Shown: one piece after another, positions 37,046 to 45,565 of the stretch
Layout: each line of letters opens with the position of its first letter
How positions within the stretch are numbered: the stretch's first letter is position 1
DNA from: Kitasatospora papulosa
GTDB taxonomy: Bacteria; Actinomycetota; Actinomycetes; Streptomycetales; Streptomycetaceae
DNA length: 64,000 nt
Assembly (NCBI RefSeq): GCF_000717245.1
Contig: NZ_JNYQ01000003.1
Span: forward strand, 248,001-312,000
Direction of reading: 5' to 3'
Program-made: the position numbers and the translations under genes
Notes under the pieces: model-generated
What the model was told of the DNA's origin: nothing
What the model saw: the letters and a program-made list of their open reading frames with translations, nothing else
Database searches by the model: none

Positions 37046-37330
37046 ATGTCGCGTATCTCGAAGGTGGCCGCCGTCATGGCAGGTACCGGTGCCCTGATCG
37101 CCGGCGGTGCCGGCATGGCCACCGCCGACTCCGGAGCGGAGGCCGTGGCGGCCCACTCCCCCGGTGTCCTTTCGGGCAACGCCGTCCAGGTGCCCGTGCA
37201 CATCCCGGTCAACGTGTGCGGCAACACGGTGAACGTGATCGCGCTGCTGAACCCGGCGTTCGGCAACACCTGCGCCAACGTCTCGGACCACCAGGAGGCC
37301 AAGGCGGACGAGTACGGCTACGGCCACTGA
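37046..37330 (+). CDS. Short chaplin (hydrophobic aerial-hypha coat protein)
   Basis: Secreted protein of 94 residues. A signal peptide (about 1-28, MSRISKVAAVMAGTGALIAGG...ATA) is followed by one chaplin domain: GVLSGNAVQVPVHIPVNVCGN...NPAFGNTC, with the two conserved cysteines. Chaplins assemble into amyloid-like surface films that let hyphae grow into air. After the domain there is an extra tail (SDHQEAKADEYGYGH) not seen in the usual short chaplins. AAGGAG six bases before the ATG fixes the start. It follows the polysaccharide operon on the same strand; a terminator is at 37349. Confidence 0.93.
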   Translation: MSRISKVAAVMAGTGALIAGGAGMATADSGAEAVAAHSPGVLSGNAVQVPVHIPVNVCGNTVNVIALLNPAFGNTCANVSDHQEAKADEYGYGH

Positions 37331-37348
37331 TCTCCCCGAGGCACCGTC

Positions 37349-37387
37349 GGGCCTCCTCCCTCCGCTTCGTGCGAGGGGAGGGGGCCC
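37349..37387. terminator. Imperfect terminator between chaplin and tyrosinase genes
   Basis: GGGCCTCCTCCCTC pairs with GAGGGGAGGGGGCCC (one mismatch, one bulge) around a ten-base loop, 18 bases after the chaplin stop; convergent genes share it. Confidence 0.6.
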
Positions 37388-37417
37388 GGTTCCGTTCCGG
37401 GGGACGGCCCGCGTCGT

Positions 37418-38278
37418 TCAGACGTACCGGTAGAGCCGTGTGTGGTCCATGAGCTGGGAGGGGGCCACGTCCCAGGGAGGCATCGGCCGGTCGAGCGGGA
37501 AGATCCGGTCCCGTTGCGGGTCGTCGGCGGGGAGCGCGCGGGCCGGCAGGTAGCGGGCGCGGGGATGCGTCTTCTGCCAGCGGGACCAGAGCAGGTCGAT
37601 GAAGGCGTGGTGCAGCCAGAAGACCGGATCGTCGGGGGACGCGGCACCCGCCATCGACCCTCCGATCCAGCGGTGCACCTTGTTGTGGTTGGCGATGCCC
37701 CGGCCGCCCCTGATGCCCCAGCCCTCGATCCTGTTGCGGAAGCCGGTGGCGCTGACGCTGTTCCAGGGCGCGGTGTCGTACACCGGGTCGCCCAGCGCGC
37801 GGTCCACCTCCGCCGCGCCGGGCAGGGTGACGGGTGCGGAGGGCCGGCCGAAGTTGCGCCGCAGGAAGTGGTCGTCGGTGACCTCGGCACGGATGCGCCA
37901 GCCTCCCCGCCGGTAGGCGAACGGTCCGGTCATGACCTGCCGGTCGCCGGGCCTGCCGTTGCCGCCCAGGAAGTCCTCGGCCCAGAGGGAGGACTTCGCC
38001 GTGTTGTCCCGCGTCCAGTCCCAGTACGGGACCGACACCCGGGGATCGACCGACTGCAGCGCCTTCTCGAACTCCAGGAGGTACTGACGGTGCCAGGGGA
38101 AGAAGGACGGGGTCATGTGGGCGGGACGGGGCCTGCTCTCGCCGTCGGTGACGTAGTACTGCCGGTGCAGGGTGACGAAGTCGTCGTAACGGCCCGAGCG
38201 TTTGAGTTCCAGGATCGCGTCGACCAGGCGTTTCTTCTCGGTGCGCGTGAGGTCGCGCTGATTCTTGCGGCTGTGCAC
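37418..38278 (-). CDS. melC2: Tyrosinase (polyphenol oxidase)
   Basis: Type-3 copper enzyme of 286 residues that oxidises tyrosine and diphenols to melanin precursors. Copper A ligands are H38 (TLHRQYY), H54 (RPAHMTPSF) and H63 (FPWHRQYL). Copper B ligands are H198 and H202 (NHNKVHRW) and H224 (VFWLHHAF). No signal peptide: as in known Streptomyces it would leave the cell through the Tat route carried by MelC1. The GTG at 38278 has AAGGACGAGG just upstream. It follows melC1 by 15 bases. Confidence 0.95.
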   Translation of the reverse strand: MHSRKNQRDLTRTEKKRLVDAILELKRSGRYDDFVTLHRQYYVTDGESRPRPAHMTPSFFPWHRQYLLEFEKALQSVDPRVSVPYWDWTRDNTAKSSLWAEDFLGGNGRPGDRQVMTGPFAYRRGGWRIRAEVTDDHFLRRNFGRPSAPVTLPGAAEVDRALGDPVYDTAPWNSVSATGFRNRIEGWGIRGGRGIANHNKVHRWIGGSMAGAASPDDPVFWLHHAFIDLLWSRWQKTHPRARYLPARALPADDPQRDRIFPLDRPMPPWDVAPSQLMDHTRLYRYV

Positions 38279-38293
38279 CCTCGTCCTTAGGTC

Positions 38294-38758
38294 TCAGATG
38301 GTGTGCGGGGAGACGGCTGACAACTGGGCGGTGCCGAGTTCGTCGACCGCCGCGCGGGCCGTCTCGAGAAGTGTCGGGAACGACTCGTAGTGGGTGACGG
38401 TGCTGAGGTAGCTTCCGTCGGCGCGCCGCATCACGTGCAGCGTCCTCCCGTCGACGCTGACGTCGGCGGCGGGAGCTGCGAAGGACGTACCGGCGTGTGC
38501 CTGCGCCCCGGCCGGCACCACGGTGGTGGCCGTGCCCCGGATCTCGCGGCCCTTGTAGAGCTCGGAGAACCGCTCGGGCCCCACGGCGTCGCGCTCCTGG
38601 CCCGGGCCTCCCGGGCCTTGGCCCTGGAGGAGGACCGGGGCCAGCGCGCCGCCGGTCCCGGCGAGCACTGCGGCGGTGAAGACGGCGCGCAGCACCGCGC
38701 GGCGGACCGGCCGCGGGGCGCCGGCCGGCTCCTCGCCGGGGCCGCTGGTCGGATTCAT
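38294..38758 (-). CDS. melC1: Tyrosinase co-factor / copper chaperone
   Basis: Protein of 154 residues that binds apotyrosinase, delivers copper and carries it out of the cell. The N-terminus has a twin-arginine signal (VRRAVLRAVFTAAVLAGTGGALAPV, about 18-42). The mature part has the family features YKGREIRGTATT, SVDGRTLHVMRRADGSYLSTVTHYESFPTL and copper-candidate histidines. GGGAGG is nine bases before the ATG at 38758. First gene of the melC operon and divergent from the P450 gene, whose start is about 190 bases away. Confidence 0.92.
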   Translation of the reverse strand: MNPTSGPGEEPAGAPRPVRRAVLRAVFTAAVLAGTGGALAPVLLQGQGPGGPGQERDAVGPERFSELYKGREIRGTATTVVPAGAQAHAGTSFAAPAADVSVDGRTLHVMRRADGSYLSTVTHYESFPTLLETARAAVDELGTAQLSAVSPHTI

Positions 38759-38950
38759 GGTGTGTGCCTCCCTCTCGTCCGCTCCTGCGAGAGCTCTCGC
38801 TCCAGTGGGCAACGAGACGGGGCGCGAACGGTTCTCTCATGCGCCGGACATCGCGCGACCGTGGGAATTTCACACGCCCGTCCGGCCGTGTCGGCCGCCG
38901 GGCGCCGCACGTCGGGCAACCATGGCCGTCCGAACTCCCGGAGGTTGTGC

Positions 38951-40240
38951 ATGAACGCGCCGACGCAGGTGCCCACCGACCGCGCGCGCGGAGCGGCGGG
39001 CGCGGATCTGGCCGATCCGGCTTTCTGGCGGCTCCCCCGGACAGAGCGGCTGTCGGCGTTCGCCCGGCTGAGGGAGCTCGACGCACCGGTCCGCTTCACG
39101 CCGCGTACGGGATCGCGCACGCCGTTCCGTGTGCTGGTGAGGCACGCCGACGTACGGGCGGCCAGCCGCCGGCCGCAGGTCTTCGCCAGCGCCCCCGGGG
39201 TCACCGTTCCGGAACCGGCGCCCTGGGCCAAGGCGGTGTTCGGGAACTCCATGGTGAACATGGACGGCGCCGAGCACGCGGCGCTGCGCCGGACCATCTC
39301 GCGCGCCTTCACACCGAGGCTGCTGGCCGCCGCCGAGGAGAACATCGAGGCCGTCGCCCGTCGGCTGGTGGACGAGGTGCGCGCCGAGGGCCCGGGCGAC
39401 TTCATGCGCGCGGCTCCCTCACGCATGCCGTTCGAGGTCATCTGCGACCTGATGGGCATTCCCGCGCGCCATCGGACCGCCATCGCCGCACGGATCGACC
39501 ACGCCTCGCAGTACGTGGGGGTCCAGCGGCGTGGCCGCGCCCGGCTCAGGGTGCCGGGGCGGGGCCTGCGCTCCCTGGCGCGTATGCAACTGGAGATGGC
39601 GGGCATCGCCCGTGAGCGGCGCCGGTCCCCGGCCGACGACGTGATCTCGGCGCTCGTCCGGGCGGACGTCGGCGGGCAGGCCCTGTCCTCACGTCAGCTC
39701 GGCGCGTTCTTCTCGCTGCTCCTCGTCGCCGGTGTGGAGACCACCCGGAACGCGATCGCTCACGGGCTGGTCCTGCTGAGCGCCCACCCGGAGCAGCGGG
39801 CCCTCCTGGAGGCGGACTTCGACCGCCACGCCGACGGCGCGGTGGAGGAGATCGTCCGGCACTCGACCCCGATCATCCAGTTCCGGAGAACCGTGGCGGC
39901 CGAATGCGCGCTCGGGGGCCACACCTTCCTCCCGGGGGAAAAGGTCGTGCTCCTCTACGCGTCCGCGAACCGGGACGCGTCCGTATTCCGCGATCCCGAT
40001 GAATTCGACATCACCCGGTCCCCGAATCCACACCTCGGATACGGCGGAGGAGGCCCCCATCACTGCCTGGGGGCACATCTGGCGAAGCTGGAGATGAAAG
40101 CCCTCTTCCGCGCAATGCTCACACGGCTGGGAGGTGTGAGGACTTCGGGCACGGCGGTGCTGGTCGACTCGAATTTCGACAACCGCGTCGGCGCCCTCCC
40201 TTTCACCTTCGGCAGAAATCACCCGAACGGCCCGCGATGA
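38951..40240 (+). CDS. Cytochrome P450
   Basis: Soluble haem monooxygenase of 429 residues. The I-helix oxygen motif is LLLVAGVETTRNAI, the K-helix ExxR is EEIVRHSTP and the haem loop GYGGGGPHHCLGAHLAKLE with the axial cysteine C372; the usual phenylalanine of this loop is tyrosine. The GGGxHxCLGAxLAKLE style resembles CYP124/125/142 lipid or sterol hydroxylases, so a fatty or terpenoid substrate is possible. No ferredoxin gene is adjacent. GGAGG seven bases before the ATG supports the start. Confidence 0.92.
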   Translation: MNAPTQVPTDRARGAAGADLADPAFWRLPRTERLSAFARLRELDAPVRFTPRTGSRTPFRVLVRHADVRAASRRPQVFASAPGVTVPEPAPWAKAVFGNSMVNMDGAEHAALRRTISRAFTPRLLAAAEENIEAVARRLVDEVRAEGPGDFMRAAPSRMPFEVICDLMGIPARHRTAIAARIDHASQYVGVQRRGRARLRVPGRGLRSLARMQLEMAGIARERRRSPADDVISALVRADVGGQALSSRQLGAFFSLLLVAGVETTRNAIAHGLVLLSAHPEQRALLEADFDRHADGAVEEIVRHSTPIIQFRRTVAAECALGGHTFLPGEKVVLLYASANRDASVFRDPDEFDITRSPNPHLGYGGGGPHHCLGAHLAKLEMKALFRAMLTRLGGVRTSGTAVLVDSNFDNRVGALPFTFGRNHPNGPR

Positions 40241-40351
40241 GGCCGCGTGTGTCGCGAATGGTCTATCGACGGCCGGTACCGCAGCCCATTGTTGAATCTT
40301 TCTCCTTAGGGTCGGCAAGGTCGGAGTCAGGCCGCAGTCCTAGGAGGATCC

Positions 40352-41548
40352 GTGCCCGTACAGCGCCGTCTCACCACATTCGGCATCGGGGCGACCGCGC
40401 TCTGTCTCCTGGTCGGCGGCGCGTTCCTCGCCGACCACGACGCCGCGGACACCCAGACCGGCAAGGGCGCCGCCCAGGGAGCTCCGGAGCCGGTCGGGAC
40501 GACTGCCGTCGGCGCCTATCTGGACTACGGGCCGCAGGGCGTGCAGCGGATGGGCGAACTGTCGCGCTGGCTCGGCGGTACGGAGCTGCGGGTCGGGCAC
40601 ACCTATCTGCCGGGCGACCTGTGGGAGAACATCGAGGGCCGTCCCGGCTTCCTCGCCTCCTGGGCAGCCTGGCGCAAGGGCGCCGACGACCGGATGCTGG
40701 TCCTCAACACGCCGATGCTGGAACGGAACGAGGAACGCCTCTCCGACGAGGAGGTACGAAGCCTGCTCCGGGAGGGCGCACAGGGGCGGTTCGACGAGCA
40801 CTTCCGCCGGCTGGCGGAGCGCCTGGTCCTGCTGGGGGTCCCGGACACGGTGATCGTCCTCGGCTGGGAGATGAACGGCACGACGTACACGCACCGTTGC
40901 GGGCCCGATCCGGTCGCGTGGAAGGCGTACTGGAATCGCATCGTCACCGCGATGCGGTCCGTCTCCGGCCAGAAGTTCCGCTTCGACTTCGCACCGAGCC
41001 GCGGCCTGGACGCGGTGCCGTGGACGGATTGCTACCCGGGCGACGACGTCGTGGACATCATCGGCATGGATTCGTACGACCAGCCTCCGGCCCGGACCTT
41101 CGACGAGCAGGTGAGTGAACCGTACGGCCTGCAGAAGCAGGTCGACTTCGCCGCCGAGCACGGCAAGCCGATCTCCTTCCCCGAGTGGGGGCTGTTCCGC
41201 AACGGGGACAACCCCGAGTACATGCGCCGCATGCTGGAGTGGATGGACCTGCACAAGCCGCTCTACCAGACCATCACGGACTACTGCCCGCACGGGGTGT
41301 GGCAGTGCGCCGACAACCCCGAGTCGTCGAAGGTGTTCCGCGAGATGCTGAGCGGGCTGCCGGACGCCCCCGGGCCCTCTGCGCCCGCTGCCGAACCGAG
41401 CGCGCCGCCGACCACGCCCGTACCGGAGGAGCCCGCGCCGACGGTACCCGAACCGGATGTGAACGACCCCGCCTGGTGCTTCACCGTCCCGCTGGGCGAC
41501 TGGTTCGGCCAGTGGCTGGCCGACCGCGAGATCTGTGCGCGCGGCTGA
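40352..41548 (+). CDS. Secreted GH26-like glycoside hydrolase (beta-mannanase-like)
   Basis: Exported protein of 398 residues. A signal/anchor (about 8-27) precedes a TIM-barrel of the GH26 type with the acid/base in VLGWEMNG (E173) and the nucleophile in SFPEWGLF (E278). A proline/alanine-rich linker (about 338-370) leads to a short C-terminal segment with two cysteines (WCFTVPLGDW...REICARG). Substrate is probably a beta-mannan-like or endogenous beta-glycan. GTG start with AGGAGG six bases upstream. It may act on the organism's own polymer, which is only inference. Confidence 0.85.
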   Translation: MPVQRRLTTFGIGATALCLLVGGAFLADHDAADTQTGKGAAQGAPEPVGTTAVGAYLDYGPQGVQRMGELSRWLGGTELRVGHTYLPGDLWENIEGRPGFLASWAAWRKGADDRMLVLNTPMLERNEERLSDEEVRSLLREGAQGRFDEHFRRLAERLVLLGVPDTVIVLGWEMNGTTYTHRCGPDPVAWKAYWNRIVTAMRSVSGQKFRFDFAPSRGLDAVPWTDCYPGDDVVDIIGMDSYDQPPARTFDEQVSEPYGLQKQVDFAAEHGKPISFPEWGLFRNGDNPEYMRRMLEWMDLHKPLYQTITDYCPHGVWQCADNPESSKVFREMLSGLPDAPGPSAPAAEPSAPPTTPVPEEPAPTVPEPDVNDPAWCFTVPLGDWFGQWLADREICARG

Positions 41549-41559
41549 GGGACGCGTGA

Positions 41560-41580
41560 CCGCCCCGGTGTAAGGGGCGG
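41560..41580. terminator. Short GC hairpin after the GH26-like gene
   Basis: CCGCCCC and GGGGCGG around GGTGTAA, 12 bases after the stop and 56 bases before the convergent gene's stop. Confidence 0.55.
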
Positions 41581-41635
41581 GCGCGCGGACGGACCGGGGC
41601 GACCTCGTTGTTCCTGCCGGGCCGGGCCGCTCCCC

Positions 41636-43039
41636 TCACCAGCCCGTCCACAGCAGATGGTTGACGAGCAGGGCGACAGCGGCCTGAGCGGCAAGCCAGG
41701 CGCGCCGGTCGCCGTCCGGGAGCAGTGCGGCGGCGGGCATCAGCCAGAGGACGAAGGGCTGCCAGATGCGCTCGGTCTCCGCCTTGCTCATCCCGGACAG
41801 GTCGGCGACGGCGACGGCCAGCAGGGCGGCGAGGGTCAGAACCGCCAGCCGCTGTACACCGGTCGCGGTGCCGGAGAGCAGTCCGCGCAGCGCCGCCGGC
41901 GCGGACGCCGCCGCGCGGCGCAGACCCGCCACGGTGGCGAGCCCGGCCGCCAGTGTGGCGCAGGCGAGGTTCCCCCAGACCCAGTAGGAGAACGGGCGGA
42001 CTCCGCCCGCGCCCTGGTAGTAGCGCTCCACCAGCAGGTGGTAGGCCTCCCACCAGTTGAATCCGGCCAGGGTGAAGGCCACGGGGGCGACCAGCGCGCC
42101 GAGCAGGAAGGTTCCGAGCGGGCCCACGGTGCGGGTCATGACCAGCACGGCGGCCGGCAGGACCGCGATGAGTGTCAGGCCGTAGCTGAGATAGCAGGTG
42201 AACCCGAACAGGAGGCCGGAGGCGAGTGCGGCCACTGCCGGGAACCTGACCGTACGGGTCGCGGCGAGGGCCAGCAGGGCGACCGACCAGGCCGCCACGG
42301 CGGTGAAGTAGCCGTCCGCCGACGTCCCCGTCCAGACGGCGAAGGGGGCCAGGACCAGGAACGGAGCGGCACGCCGGGCGAGGTGTTCGCCCGTCAGGGC
42401 GCGCAGGGCGACCAGCACGGCGGCTGCGGCGGAACCGCCGAGCACGATGCACCACGTCCCCGCCCAGGCGCCGCCCCCGAGCCCGATCCGGTCCAGGCCG
42501 ACGAAGGTGAGGGTGGCGCCCGGCGGGTGTCCCGCGACATGGGCGGGCCAGTTGCCCGGCGGGCCGATCACGATGTGGTCGGTGAAGCCGCGCAGCGCGG
42601 CACCGATGTCGTCGAAGCGGTCGATCACCCGCAGGTACTCGTGCTTGGTGGTCAGCCGGCGCGCCACCCCCCGGTACCAGCCCTCGACGAGGGCGAGCGA
42701 CAGGATCCAGGCCACCGAACCGGCCCAGCAGGTGAGGAGCAGTCTCCGCCACGGGAGCCTGGCCGCAAGCCGTGGACCGTAGGCGACCACCGCGACCGCG
42801 ACTCCCAGGGCGAGCGGGGTGCCGGGGCCGACGTGCGGGTCCCAGGAAGCCAGCAGGGGCGGCCACTGGACCTGCAGGCTGCCGTCGCCCTCCTGGATCA
42901 TCCATCCGACCACCGCGGCCAGGGCGACCAGCAGGGCTCCCGCCGCGGCCGATGCCAGGTCCCGCCGGCGACCGGCAGGGCGGTCGGGAACGAGGGGTTC
43001 GGAGGTGCGGAGGAAGTCACCGCGTTGCTCGGTCGTCAC
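41636..43039 (-). CDS. Polytopic membrane protein, GT-C glycosyltransferase-like
   Basis: Integral membrane protein of 467 residues with about eleven hydrophobic segments. The first extracytoplasmic loop (about 125-170) has charged residues and the stretch VIDRFDDIGAALRGFTDHIVIGPPGNWPAHVAGHPPG, reminiscent of GT-C mannosyl/arabinosyltransferases that use polyprenyl-phosphate sugars. The family cannot be named firmly. The GTG at 43039 has no clear ribosome site. It faces away from the b561/sulfite-oxidase-type gene, with which it shares a 164-base promoter region. Confidence 0.75.
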   Translation of the reverse strand: MTTEQRGDFLRTSEPLVPDRPAGRRRDLASAAAGALLVALAAVVGWMIQEGDGSLQVQWPPLLASWDPHVGPGTPLALGVAVAVVAYGPRLAARLPWRRLLLTCWAGSVAWILSLALVEGWYRGVARRLTTKHEYLRVIDRFDDIGAALRGFTDHIVIGPPGNWPAHVAGHPPGATLTFVGLDRIGLGGGAWAGTWCIVLGGSAAAAVLVALRALTGEHLARRAAPFLVLAPFAVWTGTSADGYFTAVAAWSVALLALAATRTVRFPAVAALASGLLFGFTCYLSYGLTLIAVLPAAVLVMTRTVGPLGTFLLGALVAPVAFTLAGFNWWEAYHLLVERYYQGAGGVRPFSYWVWGNLACATLAAGLATVAGLRRAAASAPAALRGLLSGTATGVQRLAVLTLAALLAVAVADLSGMSKAETERIWQPFVLWLMPAAALLPDGDRRAWLAAQAAVALLVNHLLWTGW

Positions 43040-43203
43040 GCAGGCACGCTACGCATCCGGGGCGCCCGACGGGTGCTGCGACGCCCCCGCGTCACACAAC
43101 TGTCAGATCGCGCGGCGGACCCGTCCGGGCGGGCGCACGGCGTCAGACTTTCGTCAGGAGTCGTTACCCCTCCGGGGCGGTCTCCCCGGCATACCGTCGG
43201 CGC

Positions 43204-44475
43204 ATGGGCGACAGACGTCAGCGAACCGCTCCACACCTTCCTCGTGCTCCCTTCCCCCTTCCCACCGGCCCCGCCTTCTGGCGCAGCCCGGTGCGCGGGG
43301 TCCGCTTCACCGCCGTGCTCGGCGTGGTGCTGCTGGCCGGTATCACCCTGCTGTTCGTGACCGGCCTCCTCTCCTACGCGGCGTACAACCCCGACCTCGC
43401 CGCGGTGAACGACAAGACGCCGGCGAAGGGCCTGCTCGGCTTCTATCTCTTCGACTGGCCCACGGGGCCCCACTGGCTGTACAGGCTGACCCAGGGGCTG
43501 CACGTCACCGTGGGCATCGTGCTCGTGCCCGTCCTGCTGGCCAAGCTGTGGTCGGTGGTCCCGAAGCTGTTCGCCCTGCCGCCCGCACGGTCGGCCGGAC
43601 ACGCCCTGGAGCGTTGCTCGGTGCTGCTGCTGGTGGGCGGCGCCCTCTTCCAGTTCGTCACCGGGCTGCTCAACATCCAGTTGGAGTACCTGTTCCCCGG
43701 GTCCTTCTACCCGCTGCACTTCTACGGGGCGTGGGTCTTCTTCGCCGCGTTCCTCATCCATACGTTTCTCAAGCTCCCGCGGGCGCTGCGGGTCCTGCGC
43801 CGCGGGCTGCCCGCCGCGCAGGACGAACTGGCCTCTCCGGCCCCCGCCGCCGAGACCGTCTCCCGGCGCGGCGCCCTGGCGGTCGTGGGGGCGGGCTCAC
43901 TGCTCCTCCTGGTCACGTCGGCCGGGCGGAGTTTCGACGGCGGGGTGCGGCAGACCGCGCTGCTGACCCCGCGCGGTGGCGCCGAACCGGGGACGGGGCC
44001 CAACGGCTTCCAGATCAACAAGACCGCGGCCCACGTGGGCGTCACCCCGGCGGAGACCGGGGCGGACTGGCGGCTCACGGTCGTCGGGCCGGCCGGGGAG
44101 ACGCAACTGTCCCGGGCTCGATTGCTGTCCATGGGACAGCACAGCGCGGCACTGCCGATCGCCTGCGTGGAGGGCTGGTCGACGTCCGACCAGTGGTGGC
44201 GTGGGGTCCGTCTGCGTGACCTCGCCGCGCTCGCGGGCTTCCCGGAGGATCCGCCGGGAGTGCTCGTGGAGTCCCTCCAGCGCAGCGGTCCCTTCCGGTC
44301 GGTGGCGCTCAGGGACAACCAGGTGCGGGACCCGCGTTCACTCCTGGCGCTGGCGGTCAACGGCGAGGATCTCTCACCCGACCACGGGTTCCCGGCACGG
44401 GTCATCGTGCCGGCCGCCCCCGGCGTGATGAACACCAAATGGGTGAGCCGCCTGACGTTCGGAGAGCTGCGATGA
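43204..44475 (+). CDS. Membrane-bound molybdopterin oxidoreductase (b561-like anchor + sulfite-oxidase domain)
   Basis: Two-part protein of 423 residues. The N-terminal half has four membrane helices with histidines (GLHVTVGIV, HFYGAWVFFAAFLIH) like cytochrome b561/DUF4405 anchors. The C-terminal half is the oxidoreductase molybdopterin fold with LPIACVEGWSTSDQWWRGVRLRDL, where the cysteine is the expected molybdenum ligand, and DHGFPARVIVPAAPG. It probably reduces an oxidised substrate at the outer face using quinol electrons. A TACCGT near the ATG suggests a short or leaderless message. Overlaps the next ATG (ATGA). Confidence 0.88.
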   Translation: MGDRRQRTAPHLPRAPFPLPTGPAFWRSPVRGVRFTAVLGVVLLAGITLLFVTGLLSYAAYNPDLAAVNDKTPAKGLLGFYLFDWPTGPHWLYRLTQGLHVTVGIVLVPVLLAKLWSVVPKLFALPPARSAGHALERCSVLLLVGGALFQFVTGLLNIQLEYLFPGSFYPLHFYGAWVFFAAFLIHTFLKLPRALRVLRRGLPAAQDELASPAPAAETVSRRGALAVVGAGSLLLLVTSAGRSFDGGVRQTALLTPRGGAEPGTGPNGFQINKTAAHVGVTPAETGADWRLTVVGPAGETQLSRARLLSMGQHSAALPIACVEGWSTSDQWWRGVRLRDLAALAGFPEDPPGVLVESLQRSGPFRSVALRDNQVRDPRSLLALAVNGEDLSPDHGFPARVIVPAAPGVMNTKWVSRLTFGELR

Positions 44476-44939
44476 GGGTTCTGCGCCGCTGGTACGGGGA
44501 GGGCCCGCTGCATCTGCTCCTGATGGTCTCCTCCTTCGCCCTCGCGGGATACGCCGGGGTACGGCTGCTCGACGGGGACACCCTCCTGATCCTCGTGTGG
44601 TTCGTGGGCGCCGCGCTGGTGCACGACCTGGTGCTGGTCCCGCTGTACTCGGCGGCGGACCGCGCCCTGCGGGTCCCCTTCTCCCGCAGCCCGGGCCTGG
44701 TGAACTTCGTACGGGTGCCCCTCCTCCTGTCCGGACTGCTCCTTCTGATGTGGTTCCCCCTGATCACCCGTCATGCCGAGCGCTACGAGCCGGCGAGCGG
44801 GATGTCTCCCGACAGGTTCCTCGGGAACTGGCTGCTGATCACGGCGGCACTGTTCGCCGTGTCGGCGTCCTGGCTCGTGGTTCGCACGGTCCGGGCCCGC
44901 CGCAGGGCGACGAAGGGGCGGCCGTCGGCCTCCCACTGA
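44472..44939 (+). CDS. Hypothetical four-helix membrane protein, partner of the molybdoenzyme
   Basis: Small membrane protein of 155 residues with segments at about 15-31, 35-55, 79-98 and 117-137 and a basic C-terminus (RTVRARRRATKGRP). Coupled by ATGA overlap to the molybdoenzyme gene, so it probably associates with it. Its last 157 bases overlap, antisense, the end of the methyltransferase reading frame. Function unknown. Confidence 0.78.
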   Translation: MRVLRRWYGEGPLHLLLMVSSFALAGYAGVRLLDGDTLLILVWFVGAALVHDLVLVPLYSAADRALRVPFSRSPGLVNFVRVPLLLSGLLLLMWFPLITRHAERYEPASGMSPDRFLGNWLLITAALFAVSASWLVVRTVRARRRATKGRPSASH

Positions 44940-45565
44940 CCGACGGGCTCCCAGCCCTCCGATCGCGCGTGTACGAGCAGGGCGGCCTCACCGACCCGGG
45001 CCCAGGGGAAGTGGGGTGCGGTGCCGGGCTGCTCCCGGCCGTCGTCGAGGCGTACCCGGACCCGCTCGTCCACATCGTGGGGCGCGGCCTCCGTGATCAG
45101 CAGTCCACCCGGGGCGAGCACCGTCGCGACCCGCCGGAGCAGGGCACGGGGGTCACCGCCGATCCCGATGTTGCCGTCGACGAGCAGGCCGGTTCCCCAG
45201 CGGCCCTCGTCCGGGAGCGGCTCGAACACACTGCGCCGGAGCGCCGCACCGCCGGTCCGCCGGGTGCGTCCGACGGCGGCCTCGCTGACGTCGATGCCCA
45301 GCGCCCGGTGCCCGCGTGCGGCCAGGGCGGCGACGAGCCGCCCCGGCCCGCAGCCGATGTCGATGACCGGTCCCACGCAACGGCGCAGCGCGGACAGGTC
45401 GGCGGCGTCGGCGTCCGCGCACCAGCGCTCGACGTCGAGCGGCAGCAGCCATCCGTCCTCGCCGCGGAGGAAGAGGGGGCCCCGGCCCCGGCTCAGCGCC
45501 CGCCCGTACGGGTCGGCGGCCCAGGTGGCCGCGCCCGTACCGGCCGGTGGCAGTACGGTGCTCAC
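44783..45565 (-). CDS. Class I SAM-dependent methyltransferase
   Basis: Rossmann-fold methyltransferase of 260 residues. The SAM loop is VIDIGCGPGRLVAALAARGH (near residues 66-85), followed by LGIDVSEAAV and VLAPGGLLITEA. The N-terminus DPYGRALSRG and the context suggest a sugar or lipid-sugar target. The GTG overlaps the DUF2064 gene's stop (GTGA). Core homology seems to end near residue 220 (RPFVALRRAR); the last 40 residues run antisense to the small membrane gene, an unusual convergent overlap. Confidence 0.85.
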   Translation of the reverse strand: MSTVLPPAGTGAATWAADPYGRALSRGRGPLFLRGEDGWLLPLDVERWCADADAADLSALRRCVGPVIDIGCGPGRLVAALAARGHRALGIDVSEAAVGRTRRTGGAALRRSVFEPLPDEGRWGTGLLVDGNIGIGGDPRALLRRVATVLAPGGLLITEAAPHDVDERVRVRLDDGREQPGTAPHFPWARVGEAALLVHARSEGWEPVGQWEADGRPFVALRRARTVRTTSQDADTANSAAVISSQFPRNLSGDIPLAGS

